A stretch of DNA of 64,000 nt from positions 30,345,360-30,409,359 of the forward strand of contig OX465583.1 in assembly GCA_950022655.1 (NCBI GenBank), in the 5' to 3' direction. Under the pieces are notes generated by a model. The model ran no database searches, was not told the origin of the DNA, and saw only the letters and a list, made by a program, of their open reading frames with translations. This DNA comes from Alentia gelatinosa. Its lineage: Eukaryota > Annelida > Polychaeta > Phyllodocida > Polynoidae. The translations under genes were made by a program, and so were the position numbers. Positions 21,406 through 33,415 of this stretch are shown one piece after another (positions within the stretch are counted from its first letter, which is position 1; the number at the start of each line of letters is the position of its first letter).

Positions 21406-24102
21406 GAGACAAAGCGGAAACAAGAAATACAACAGTGCTATCATTAGGAAGAACATCACAAAAGACCACTACACCAAGCACTGAGAAACCCACTACACCA
21501 ACGACTCCAAAGCCCACTACACCAACCACTCAAAAGCCCACTAAACCAACAACTCCACAGCCCACTACACCAACCAATCAAAAGCCCACTTCACCAACTA
21601 CTCAAAAGCCCACTACACCAACAAAATCACAGCCAACTACACCAACCACTCCAAAGCCGACTACACCAACCACTCCAAAGCTGACTACACCAACCACTCC
21701 AAAGCCCACTACACCAACCACTCCAAAGCCCACTACACCAACCAATTCACAGCCCACGACACCAACCACTCCACAGCCGACTACACCAACCACTCCAAAG
21801 CCCACTACACCAACAAAATCACAGCCAACTACACCAACCACTCCAAAGCCGACTACACCAACCACTCCAAAGCTGACTACACCAACCACTCCAAAGCCGA
21901 CTACACCAACCACTCCAAAGCCCACTACACCAACCAATTCACAGCCCACGACACCAACCACTCCACAGCCCACTACACCAACTACTCCAAAGCCCACTAC
22001 ACCAACCACTTCACAACCCATTACACCAACCACTCCAAAGCCCACCTCACCAACCACTCCAAAGCTCACTACACCAACCACTTCACGACCCACTACACCA
22101 GCCACTCCAAAGTCCACTACACCCACCACTCCAAAGCTCACTACACCAACCACTTCACAACCCACTACACCAACCACTCCAAAGTCCACTACACCCACCA
22201 CTCCAAAGCTCACTACACCAACCACTTCACAACCCACTACACCAACCACTCCAAAGTCCACTACACCCACCACTCCAAAGCTCACTACACCAACCACTTC
22301 ACAACCCACTACACCAACCACTCCAAAGTCCACTACACCCACCACTCCAAAGCTCACTACACCAACCACTTCACAACCCACTACACCAACCACTCCAAAG
22401 TCCACTACACCCACCACTCCAAAGCTCACTACACCAACCACTTCACAACCCACTACACCCACCACTCCAAAGCCCACTACACCAACCACTCCAAAGCCCA
22501 CTACACCAACCACTCCAAAGCTCACTACACCAACCACTCCAAAGCCCACCTCACCAACCACTCCAAAGCCCACTACACCAACCACTCCAAAGCCCACTAC
22601 ACCAACCACTTCACAACCCACTACACCAACCACTCCAAAGCCAACTACACCAACCACTCCAAAGCCCACTACACCAACCACTTCACAACCCACTACACCA
22701 ACCACTCCTAAGCCAACTACACCAACCACTCCAAAGCCCACTACACCAACCACTTCACAACCCACTACACCAACCACTCCAAAGCCAACTACACCAACCA
22801 GTCCAAAGTCCACTACACCAAGCACAGAGAAACCAACTACACCAACGACTCCAAAGCCCACTACACCAACCACTCCACAGCCCACTACACCAACCACTCC
22901 ACAGCCCACTACACCAACCACTCCAAAGCCCACTACACCAACCAATTCACAGCCCACTACACCAACCACTTCTCAGCCCACTACACCAGCCACTTCACAA
23001 CCCACTGCACCAACCACTCTAAAGCCCACTACACCCACCACTCCACAGCCCACTACACCAACCACTCCAAAGCCCACTTCACCAACCACTCAAAAGCCCA
23101 TTACACCAACCACTCCACAGCACACTACACCAACCACTCCACAGCCCACTACACCAACCACTCCAAAGCCCACTACACCAACCAATCCACAGCCCACTTT
23201 ACCAGCCACTTCACAACCCACTACACCATTCAATTCTCAGCCCACTACACCAACCACTCTAAAGCCCACTACATTAACTACTTCACAACCCACTACACCA
23301 ATCACTCCAAAGCTTACTACACGAACCACTTCTCAGCCCACTACACCAACCACTCTAAAGCCCACTACACCAACCACTCCAAAGCCCACTACACCAACCA
23401 CTCCACAGTCCACTACATTAACTACTTCACAACCCACTTCATCAATCACTCCAAAGCTTACTACACCAAGCACTCCACAGCCTTCTAAACCGATTGATCA
23501 AAAACTGAATACACCATTCATTCAAGACACTCCAAAGTCCACTACACCCACCACTCCAAAGCTCACTACACCAACCACTTCACAACCCACTACACCAACC
23601 ACTCCAAAGTCCACTACACCCACCACTCCAAAGCTCACTACACCAACCACTTCACAACCCACTACACCAACCACTCCAAAGTCCACTACACCCACCACTC
23701 CAAAGCTCACTACACCAACCACTTCACAACCCACTACACCAACCACTCCAAAGCCCACTACACCAACCACTCCAAAGCCCACTACACCAACCACTCCAAA
23801 GCTCACTACACCAACCACTCCAAAGCCCACCTCACCAACCACTCCAAAGCCCACTACACCAACCACTCCAAAGCCCACTACACCAACCACTTCACAACCC
23901 ACTACACCAACCACTCCAAAGCCAACTACACCAACCACTCCAAAGCCAACTACACCAACCACTCCAAAGCCCACTACACCAACCACTTCACAACCCACTA
24001 CACCAACCACTCCAAAGCCAACTACACCAACCAGTCCAAAGCCCACTACACCAACCACTACAAGGCCAACTGCTACTCCAGTGGAATTTCAGCCTATGTT
24101 AG
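21406..24102 (+). CDS. Mucin-like Thr/Pro repeat exon (about 899 codons)
   Basis: The exon starts after TTTTTGCAG and ends at the donor GTAAGC (24103); it begins and ends in phase 1. After about 25 non-repeat residues (DKAETRN, VLSLGRTSQ) nearly the whole exon is an 8-residue repeat, KPTTPTTP, with variants SQ, QK and KL at the changing positions and a short degenerate break near 23485. Such sequence in an extracellular protein would be densely O-glycosylated and extended. Higher-order units are 24 residues (22100-22440) and about 64 residues (21620-21970), and a block of about 480 bases near 22320-22800 recurs at 23528-24020. The adjoining SEA-like exons support a mucin-type protein. The frame is the longest in the window; the antisense frame is an artefact. 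Confidence 0.72.
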
Positions 24103-24838
24103 GTAAGCTTTTGATTTCTAGGTAATAGCAGGACTCTTCTTACCCAGCATTTGAAAATAATCTAGCTCACAGTATGATTTATGGCCTTTCAGAAACACAT
24201 TTTAACTGAAGACTATATTATGAGTTATAGATATTATAGATCATTTTCAGCATATTGTCTATGTCTTAAAAGAATGTAGGTAACACTTTTTTATTCTCAC
24301 AAACTTTCATGATATACTAAACGGTTCTTATCATATGATACTTGGTTCTTTTAAAACTCTCCTCCATATGCTCCAGTACTATGCTACACTAAGCAGTTTA
24401 TCCTGGATATCGTTTTGAGGAGGGAGTACACATGGGGCTACCTGTACCCGCTTAATATGTACTCTTTGCCCCACCCCCACCTCTTCAGTTGGCTTTGGGT
24501 AATGTCATTTCCCTTCCCCAAATTGCGCTTTGTTGGACATATCATCACCACTTTTTAACTATGAATAATAGAAACTAAATTTCAAAAAGTAAGTTTAAAG
24601 ACTTAACTTGCAAAACTTACTTTCTTGAGAAAATTTTAGAGAGGGGATATATGATTTCATTAAGTAAGTGATTAGCACAAATACATTAATTACTTTTAAA
24701 AGTTAGGGTTGACCAATGTACCATTTGTTTGATCACTATGTCATTTACCATTAGACGAATGACATATTAATTAACTCTAGCCACTCTTATTGGTTCCTAC
24801 TATAATAAATATGTTATAGTTTTTGCTTTTATTTGAAG

Positions 24839-24954
24839 AGAAGTTCAAGTACAGTTTCAAATCTCTACTTCTCTGGGAAATACCATACGTATCTGACTTG
24901 GATGACAAACAGTCCAGAGTGTTTAAAGAATACAAAATTGAAATCGAGAATGGG
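24839..24954 (+). CDS. SEA-like domain exon, first part
   Basis: The acceptor TATTTGAAG joins the phase-1 end of the repeat exon to give Glu, then KFKYSFKSLLLWEIPYVSDL and a segment with SRVFKEYKIEIENG, ending at GTAAGG in phase 0. The F-L-Y-DL-S-F-IE spacing is the usual start of a SEA domain, a ~100-residue module found next to the O-glycosylated stalk in membrane mucins. Known family context and the matching splice phases support the call; no alignment was done. Confidence 0.6.
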
Positions 24955-25287
24955 GTAAGGTACATCTTGATTAAACCTTTTGACGTATTCAGAATATGAT
25001 TCAGTACATCTAATTATCCTCACCTTATAGAATAAGCAGACCTATTTACATTTGTTTGAATTCTACAAGAAATGTATTGAACGATAAGCTTTTCTTCAAT
25101 TAATTCAAAATGTAGGAGAGTAACCCTACCTTTAGTACTTAGATATGTAGTAATGTATTTTATGAAAAAAAGATCAAATTGGTTTTACCATATGAAATCC
25201 AACTTTTTAAGAATTCTATTTAGGGTGTCATGATATAACACTACAACTATTCTCCGTTCTCTATTCTTTTGCATTTAGCTTTCGCAG

Positions 25288-25337
25288 GCCCTCTCCGATG
25301 TTGAACATGAAAGCATCCAAGTTAGCCAGTTTCGCAA
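25288..25337 (+). CDS. SEA-like domain exon, second part
   Basis: The acceptor GCTTTCGCAG gives ALSDVEHESIQVSQFRK in the phase left by the previous exon, followed by the donor GTGAGA. It would continue the SEA fold after the IEN helix. The exon carrying the expected G-S-V-V strand and any transmembrane segment was not found downstream. Confidence 0.5.
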
Positions 25338-25853
25338 GTGAGAATAACTAAATTGTATACTATGTAGCAGTATAAGACATGCCTCGTCTAAATCATGCTA
25401 TGGACACGGTGTTGAGTTATCAGCTCACGATTATCAATGAATTATGCAGGCCATGGCTGTCCCTCGAATTTACAGTGGCGCCATCTTCCAATTTCGTTAT
25501 CGATGATGGCGAAACTACGCCCTATAGAACAAGTATGTGTAGTCCTCTACACGTTAGCAAGGTGTTTTTCATCGCTATTTTGTCAGCTTCTACTGATTGG
25601 AATCATCTAGCTCATATTACAATTTAAGTGATTAATATTACCAGTCAAGCAACAATGGTAGACAAGAAAGAAATCTAAAGGATACCTGGTTGATTTTCGT
25701 GATGCAAGAGGCTTCTTTAGTCTTTAGTGAAAGTAAATCCATGTCCACCTGTTATGAATCCCATTGTGAGGGAATTACAAAAGTACACCAGATAGGCAGA
25801 TTCAAGTACAGATATTACAATATAAATGTAATGGGGCATGGTAAATTTTCATA

Positions 25854-26323
25854 TACAGTAAAACCCCGCCTAAGCGGACACCCGCCTTTCCGGGCCAACA
25901 TGACCGTTCTCAAGTTTCCCCTGGGCATATATTGAAGTGTTATATACCGATAGGTAGGGGAAATGGAGGAGATCGTAAATCTGAAATCGATTTTCCAATA
26001 TCTTAATTGGATCTGAAGTTATAACTTTGAATTATAAATGTATTTTCTATGAATATACTCAGACACACACCAAAAAAACCCCACAGATTAATCCATTTTT
26101 GGTAGGTTGTCCGTCGCAAGTTTCCGCTTACACAGGATTTTTAGGCCCTTTCGTACCGAAATAACTGTCCGTTTAGGCAGGGTGTCTGCTTAATCGAGGT
26201 GTCTGCTTATGCGGGGTTAAATTGAACATCTAATAGAGGGGAAAATTTCCGTTCTGAGCAACAGTGTCCGTTTATGTGGGGTGTCCGCTTACGCGGGTGT
26301 CCGTTAGGCGGGGTTCTACTGTA
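25854..26323. mobile_element. 470-bp inverted-repeat DNA element (CAGTAAAACCCCGCC family)
   Basis: The left end TACAGTAAAACCCCGCCTAA pairs with the right end GGCGGGGTTCTACTGTA. GCGGACACC, GTGTCCGCTTA and related motifs recur inside. There is no transposase frame, so it is non-autonomous. The flanking TA would fit a TA target. Confidence 0.85.
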
Positions 26324-26750
26324 GTTTGAGTTTTGCATTTCTGAACACTTTAATCTTCTGCATTTATTACTGTAGTAGAGATGGCAAGATCACTGTGGCG
26401 GAATAAGATGCTTTGATATGCAAAATTTAGGTTGACGTGTTGTCACTGATTTCCCTTACTCAAAGACATTTCAAGTCAACAAAAACCCTCTGTCCCATTA
26501 GGGAAGACAACAAAGAATATTGAAATGTCCAGGAGTAACAATATAGCAATGCGTTCTCGATAAGCTGCAGTCCTGGAGGTCATTGACCCCTTGTTATTCT
26601 GTCACGTTTTGGAATTTCACGTGCCGCATTTGGTCAATTTGCACATACGCAGCACTGCAGTAGCTATGAAATTTGGAATGGCAAAAGTTCAATTAGTCAG
26701 AAAAAAGTTTTAAGTTCAAGAAAATGTATACATATGTAATATATATATAT

Positions 26751-27140
26751 TGTAACAGTCAATGCAGAATGATGACGAGGACGACCAGATACAGTAAACA
26801 GTAATATTTATTCAAACAGCCTACGGATACACTCAGTACTAACGCATTCTGTAGGCCTGGCCTACACTCCTGTAAGTACCAGCGGCAACCTTCCTCGATC
26901 GCTGATCCGTCCAGACTGACCACGACTGGTCTATGCTTGCTGTATTTATAGCCGAGTTGTGACGTCATAGCGTTCCTCCACCGGCGGTGGGTCGGTCCTC
27001 CACCGACGGTGGGTCCTCCACCGACGGTGGACCCTACACCGACGGTGGGTCCAGTGGACCCTACATCGCCGGGGGTCCTCCACCGCCGGTGGACCCCACA
27101 CGGCGGTGGGTCCTCCAACGCTCAGTGCTTCCCTGCTACA
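26751..27140 (-). mobile_element. Solo LTR of a retrotransposon, inserted in an AT tract
   Basis: On the minus strand it runs TGTAGCAGGGAAG ... GACTGTTACA, with terminal TGTA/TACA. It contains a TATA box (TATAAATA, 26950-26943) and an AATAAA signal (26812-26807) in the order expected of U3-R-U5. ATATATATAT lies on both sides, so the exact target duplication cannot be read. The U3 part carries a palindromic minisatellite. There is no internal region, so it is a solo LTR, probably Ty3/Gypsy type. Confidence 0.75.
26970..27118. repeat. Palindromic minisatellite CCACCGACGGTGG
   Basis: About seven units of roughly 18 bases, each centred on CCACCGNCGGTGG and alternately joined by GTCCT and ACCCTA. 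It lies in the U3 part of the solo LTR. Confidence 0.85.
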
Positions 27141-27689
27141 ATATATATATATATATGGTCGATTCTCACGAAAGCGGTGCAATTCATGCAAAAATCAAAA
27201 ATGCTATTTTTTTTTTGTAAATTTAGTATCCCTGAGAAACGATTATTTCCCAGATGATGGTGCTTAACAAGGCGGTTCTTTTGATATATAAATTTCCAGC
27301 ATCTGGGTTGGTTTAATATGCATTGTCAAGGAGAGAAAATAATAGCAATTGTGTCATTCTACGAAACGACCCATAGTAAACACTCAGAAATCGTTTTTAA
27401 AAATATAATTCAATTTCCATACTTGTATATATTCAGAGTTCAGACTCTATACTACAGAACAGGGTACACACCAAATAATTTTCTCTTACACTCTAAACAT
27501 GAAAACAGAAAGAGTCAAGCTCCTCCAACCATGGTATTATGTGTCATTCTACGAAACGACATATTAAAAGGCCTGTAGTATTTTTATTTCTAGACATTAG
27601 TGAGAGAAAAACTATTTACACATTTGTAACAATGTCTACTTTGATAGAAATTCCAATACAAAGCAGCAGACTTGTAGATTACCTATGTA

Positions 27690-30600
27690 TGAAGTGTAAC
27701 CCAGCTACAAAACGTTTATGTCATTCTACGAAACGGCCTGTCATTCTACGAAACGGCCACATAACTTCTTGTTTTAAGGGAGGGGATGGAATTTTAAACA
27801 AGATATTAAGTTGTGAACATGATGTCTTGTGTATGTAGATTGGGAAAAGGGTACAAACTTTCACTATTCTTTGTAAAATAGGCATTAACAGAGAGAGTAT
27901 GTTCCAATAGACAGAATAAGAGCCAAAAAGTAAAATTTACTGCTATCATTTGGAATAAAAAACGCTTTGATTTGATAAGAGAAGATTAGTAGTTTGTTTA
28001 TATCAAAATGTGTAACCATACTACTTGGCCAGGTGGCATGCATAGCTGTAAACCAGTTAAAAAACGTTCATGTCATTCTACGAAACGACCTGTCATTCTA
28101 CGAAACGGCCACATAACTTGTTACTTTGAGGTCAGGGATTCATTTTTCCAAAAATGTTAAGTTCTAAACATGATGTCCTGTGTATGTAGATGCTCCTGTA
28201 TTGGGAAATAGGTACTAACATTCACTTTTCTTTGTAAAATAACACTAATAGAGTACATTTATAGAGATAGAATAAGAGTAAAAAAATTTAATTTATAAAC
28301 CAATACTGACTCACTAATCTTGACTTATAATGATCATGACAGACCAATACTGACTGAGAAATATTGACTGGCTAATACTGACAGACACATACCAACTGGC
28401 CGAGACTGACTGACTAATATTGACTGACTAAAACTGACTAACCAATACAGACTGACTCACACTGACTGACCAATACTGCCTGATCAATCTCAACTGACTC
28501 ACAATGACTGACCAATGCTAACTGACTAATACAGACTGGTGAATACTCACTGACCCATCCTGACTGACCGATTCCAACTACCAATACTCACTCACACTGA
28601 CTGACCAATACTAACTAACCAATCTCAACTGACAGACCAAAATCAAATGACCAATACTGGTACAGACTGACCAATACCAACTGACCAAACCCAACTGACT
28701 GATTCTGACTGACCAATTCTGACAAACTGATCCCAACTACCAATACAGACAGACCAATACTGACTGACCAATACTGACAGACCTATACTTAGAAACCCTT
28801 AGCTCAACCCTGAGACATCAATACTAACTGTTACCAATCCTGACTGACTGGTCCCAACTACCAATACTGACTCACACTGACTGACCAATACTGACCGACC
28901 AATCTCAACCGACAAATGCTGACTGACTGATACTAACTGACTAATAAAGACTGATCAATACTGAATTACTGATACAGACTGACCAATACCAACTGACTAA
29001 TACAGACTGATCAATACTGACAAATCAATACTGACTGACCAATGCCGACTGACTGACAAATACATTCTGATAAATACTGACTGGCTAATACTGACAGACT
29101 CATACTGAATGACCAATACTAACTAACCAACTGACAGACCAAAATCTATATCCTGTGTGTTGTCCATTCTTTTAGTGTGCACAGGGGTGAGATAAATACA
29201 GAAAGCAACTCGTTTTGGTCAAAGAAGTCATTCTGCAACTCGTTTGAATGATGTGTGATATTCACTCGGCTGTCGCCTCGTTCATATCACTCTGCATCAA
29301 ACTCATTGGTTTCTTCTTTAAACTTAACAATACCAACTGACAAAACCCAACTGTCTGATTCTGACTAGCCGTTGCTGACATACTCATACTGACTGACTGA
29401 TACTAACTGACCGATACTGACTGATCAATCTAAACTGACCAATACAGACTGATCAATACCACTATTGACTGACCAATACAGACTGACCAATACCAATAAT
29501 GACTGACCGATACTGACTGGACCATACTAACTAATCGATACTGACTAAAGAATAAAGGCATACTGACTGACTGACTGACTGACAGATTCCAAGTGACTGA
29601 TCCCTATGGACTAAGACCGACAGACCAATACCATCTGACCATTACTAACTGACTGGTACTGACTAGCCAATACTGACTGACTGGTACTGACTGGGAAATA
29701 CTGACTGACTGGTACTGACTGGCCAATACTGACTGACTGAACCCCACTCGCTAGTACTGATTAATCAATACTGACTTACCAATACCAACATACCTATACT
29801 GAATGGCCCATACTGTCTGACAGTGCTCTCACTGTCCTAAAACATTCAATTCACTAGGAGTATATTAGTAGTTATTTGATAACAAAATCATTAAACATAC
29901 TGCTTGGCCTGGTGACATGTATGAGCTATAAACCAGCTACATAGATTATTGTCATTCAACGAAAGTGTCTGTCATTCTACGAAATGGCCACATCACTTGT
30001 TGTTTTGAGGGAGGGGATTAATTATTCACAAAAGATTAAGTTCTGAACATGATGTCCTGTGTATGTAGATACTTCTGTGATGGGAAAAAGGTAGTAACCT
30101 TCACTTTTTAGGGTAAAATCAGCAATTACAGTGATAGCACCTTTGAATTGACAGAAAAGGAGTCCAAAATGAAATTTACTGCTATCATTTATAGGAAAAA
30201 GCACTTTCATTTGCTAGGAGAGGATTAGCAGTTATTAAGTAACTAAATTTGTACATATACAACTGGATTAGGTTACTTGTATAGCTGTAAACCAGCTACA
30301 CACGTTTATGTCATTCTACGAACCGACTGTCATTCTATGAAACGGCCACATAACTTGTTGTTTTGAAGCATAGGATTCACTTTTCAGAGAATATTAAGAT
30401 ATGTACATAACATCCTGTGTTTGTTGATGCTTCTGTAGTGCATAAAACATGTTAAACCCCCCCCCCTTTTTCTTGATTGGCACTGACAGTGATTTGACCT
30501 TTAGATGTTAGAAAAAGAGTACAAATTGGAATTTACAGCTATGATTTATATGAAAAAAAAAACCACTTTGATTCCCTAGAAGAGGATTAGCAGTTACTTA

Positions 30601-30770
30601 ATAACAATATTTGTACATATACAACTTGACTAGGTGAAAAATATAGCTGTACACCAGCTACATATGTTTATGTCATTCTACGAAACGACTGTCATTCTAC
30701 GAAACGACCATATAACTTCCTTCTCCAGAGAATATTATATGATTTCCTATTTTTCTTTGATTTTCAGTGG
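27690..30770 (+). repeat. ~355-bp tandem unit array (5 copies, interrupted)
   Basis: Units start at the AGCTACA..CGTTTATG block near 27705, 28055, 29935, 30294 and 30656, giving periods of 350-362 outside the interruption. Each carries two TCATTCTACGAAACG motifs about 20 bases apart, then CCACATAACTTGTTG, AACATGATGTCCTGTG and a GAGGATTAGCAGTTA segment. Isolated motif copies lie at 27353 and 27543, and an inverted one at 31029-31046. Confidence 0.85.
28305..29845. repeat. CTGACTGACCAATA minisatellite, 1.5 kb
   Basis: Degenerate units of 10-14 bases combining CTGACTGA with CCAATA run for about 1.5 kb, with a non-repeat break at 29140-29330. It interrupts one 355-bp unit, whose sequence resumes at about 29845 (ACTAGGAGTATATTAG). 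Confidence 0.9.
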
Positions 30771-31218
30771 TATAAAACACTATCCCATGTTCAATGATTA
30801 TAGAAATTTTCCTTACAACTGCAATATTGGCCCAGTTTTCATTAACTTTAGTTGAGCATAGGCCTGAGATATTATGAAAAATATTAACCAGAGCCTGAAA
30901 AAATATAGAAACAGCATCTGAAATACTGCTTTTCCCTTGGAATTCTTTATTCTATACAAAATATTCAAGGAAAACACAAATGTGCTATTATAATGTATTA
31001 ATTCACCTAAAAAATAGTGCTATATGGTGTCGTTTCGTAGAATGACCGGTGCTTGTGTTTTCTAATTCACTTGCCTGTAACTTGCTCCCTATTAGAGATT
31101 AGTAAAAAATATTTTCACCTTAAAAACTACAATTTATCTACTTTTGAATAAAACATTGGGTGATAGGATACATTGAATTGGATTTTTTCATGAATTGCAC
31201 CGCTTTCGTGAGAATCGA

Positions 31219-31220
<2 letters not shown>

Positions 31221-31291
<71 letters not shown>

Positions 31292-31308
31292 TATATATAT
31301 ATATATAT
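31221..31308. repeat. AT dinucleotide repeat
   Basis: About 66 bases of perfect (AT)n, one AATT interruption and a further 20 bases. It abuts the right end of the 4.06-kb element. Confidence 0.95.
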
Positions 31309-31309
31309 G

Positions 31310-32540
31310 AATCTATGATAGTGCCACAAAACTTGATGAACACATCACGTGATCTCCCTTATTTGGAATACGAAGAAGGTCCAATCGTACAACTGATAAA
31401 GGATCAACCAAAGGGTGTCATATGTTGTGACCATAACACACAATAAGGTTTTTGCGTACATACGTGTATATCCCCTATTGCTATTTTTATTTATAAGATG
31501 TCATGAGAATATATATCCATTGATTGTTGACATAATAAATATGGAATTATCACATAAACTTCATCATTATTTTTTCTAATTTGAGCTTAGCTCTCATTAT
31601 TTTCCTTATTTTTCCTGGGGAGTGTGTTATACATGTGACCCATCATAGTATGCATGTGACTATCCCTCATAATTTACATGTGTCAATAATACATATCTCC
31701 AAGTTTGAGATTATCCATTGACAATTTCTGTTTCTTGGTAGAAAGTCTAGCTGAGTTTTTAATATGATATTAGCCTAAGATTGCATATCATCATTGTACA
31801 TAATGGTTATTAATCCATGGACTGGTATTCAATATGGATTACATGATGACCTTGGTCTTATTGCATGAGCTTGCTCTATTTTTGTATTTTTTGGTTTGGT
31901 TAACAACATCACAATCACACTTATATAGCATGATGATTGACAGGAGAGGGTACAAACAGGTTGATGAACAATAACAATATTATATATAGTACTTATAACA
32001 TACAAGAGACATAACAATAGAATGTACAGGTTGCATGCAAACATGGGAAACCAGTGATCTAGCATTTGCCTAGAACATGACACATGGGCAAAAAGTTCCT
32101 GCACTGGAGAACAGCGAGTGGATGTTACCTCAGCCTGGAGATGCAAGTTGTCATGTTCTACTTCCCAAGTGGGGAAAAAGGAGAGTAGAAGGAGTCCCCA
32201 GTTTCCCCTCAACATTCACTGAACATACACTCAGACACAGGACAAATGGTCCGGACTGTGCAATGTGGACAGAATTAGCACTCTGCTTATTTCAGATAAT
32301 CATTATGACTTCTCAAGTACTGAGCTCTGTCAAGGATTATCCAATCTTATGAATTTCATCATTATTAGTGTTTGGATTACTCTTTTCAGTATTCATATGA
32401 GGACAAGTATCAAAGAACGTACGCCAGCCCATTTTGTGAAATAGAAAGAAATGATTAATATTATCTTCTATATTCATACCATACTATTCTAAAAACAGAA
32501 GAATGTGCAAGGAGGAGTAAATATATCTATCAAGATATTT
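31310..32540. other. Sequence with no recognised gene
   Basis: Short frames only. At 32388-32460 an acceptor-like CTCTTTTCAG precedes a 22-codon open stretch ending in TAA, too short to call. Nothing else was identified. Confidence 0.4.
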
Positions 32541-32548
32541 TTAGTGAA

Positions 32549-32556
<8 letters not shown>

Positions 32557-32580
<24 letters not shown>

Positions 32581-32640
32581 ATTCAAATGAAATGTGACAT
32601 AAGTACATTCGCCAAGTGGCGTTCTTCCACATACCAGTCA
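32557..32640 (-). repeat. Retroposon 3' tail (minus strand)
   Basis: Read on the minus strand, GAACGCCACTTGGCGAATGT is followed by TTCATTTGAATAAAAAAA and a poly-A run, the layout of a LINE or SINE 3' end. A related tail (GAACGCCAATAGGCGATTGT then AATAAAAAATAAA) lies at 61571-61640. Confidence 0.6.
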
Positions 32641-33129
32641 AAAAGGAAATAGGGAAACAAATCACAACGAATAAATTGTATGACAATACAATACAAAGCA
32701 AACATGTAGGACTGACATAACCATCACATGCGTGAATTAGTTTTGCTCACTAATATATACTAGTTTTTCAGGTCATATGACGCTAAGTTTTTTATAATCT
32801 TCTGTAGTTAACATATACGTAGGTTCCAATCAAGGATAGCAGCCCAGAGCAAAACAGCACAAAAAACAAAATATTCGACGGGATTCTATTTAGAAAAGTT
32901 TTACAGGAATTTAAGCATCATATCGGTGGGAACCATTTAAACATAGAGGACCTGCTATTAGGACTCAAGCATTTGTATTGTATTTGATGTATTTCTTGAT
33001 AGGAAATTAAAATGTTTGTGCAACCCAAGTAATGAGCATTTGAAAATAAAAAGTAAAAATAATCTTTTAATCAATAAATAAATATGGCAAGGATCATTTT
33101 CTTTTCATTGCATGATAAACCTATCAGTT

Positions 33130-33415
33130 CGTAGGGGTCTTGCTAGTCAAGCAGTGTTGTGTTTGGTTTACGCTAGAAGATGTGGGTGCCGGTCCCTGCT
33201 GTGCAGTGATTCAGGTGGACCTATGCATGAAAGTGCTACGGGTTTGCCCGGATTATGTAACTTGTTCTGTATAGAAGGCCAAGTCTGCAGCAGGTCATTA
33301 CTCTGTTTGTTCCTCCACATTAAGCAAACCCCTTGGAGCCTCACAAATTGGTTAGATTTCTCCGAAACCTTACGTTGGTTGAGTGAGGGAACTTGCTTCG
33401 GCTTGAGTAATTAGC
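33130..33415. mobile_element. Degenerate LTR fragment, same family as 39017-39568
   Basis: GTAGGGGTC at 33131, GCCGGTCCCTGCTGTGCAGT, GGGTTTGCCCG.ATTATGTAAC and GAGCCTCACAAATTGGTTAG line up in order with the solo LTR at 39017. The copy is strongly diverged and truncated at its 3' side. The short frame across it is not a gene. Confidence 0.7.

Larger units (their letters stand above)
27157..31220. mobile_element. 4.06-kb inverted-repeat element with internal satellites
   Basis: GGTCGATTCTCACGAAAGCG begins at 27157 and its exact reverse complement ends at 31220, giving 32-bp terminal repeats including CATG at the inner edge. Both outer sides are AT dinucleotide runs (27141-27156 and 31221-31308). 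Inside lie at least five ~355-bp tandem units and a 1.5-kb CTGA-type minisatellite. No frame longer than about 100 codons is found, so any movement would need an enzyme supplied elsewhere. Large DNA elements with minisatellites are known in invertebrates, but this family was not recognised. Confidence 0.7.

Noticed and set aside
21602..22969. 455-codon minus-strand frame of Val/Gly repeats
   Set aside because: It is the antisense of the Thr/Pro repeat and is open only because a 24-base unit keeps every frame stop-free. Splice signals and SEA-like exons support the + strand.
23522..24058. 178-codon minus-strand Val/Gly frame
   Set aside because: Same antisense artefact over the copied repeat block.
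26759..27191. Overlapping frames rich in Gly, Pro and Arg
   Set aside because: They translate the palindromic minisatellite within a solo LTR.
27720..27760. CRISPR-like pair of direct repeats
   Set aside because: Paired motifs have a spacer of only 2-3 bases and belong to a 355-bp satellite unit in animal DNA.
31138..31446. Frames of alternating Tyr-Ile
   Set aside because: Translation of the AT dinucleotide repeat.
32077..32352. 91-codon + strand frame
   Set aside because: No domain or splice-phase partner; not separable from chance.
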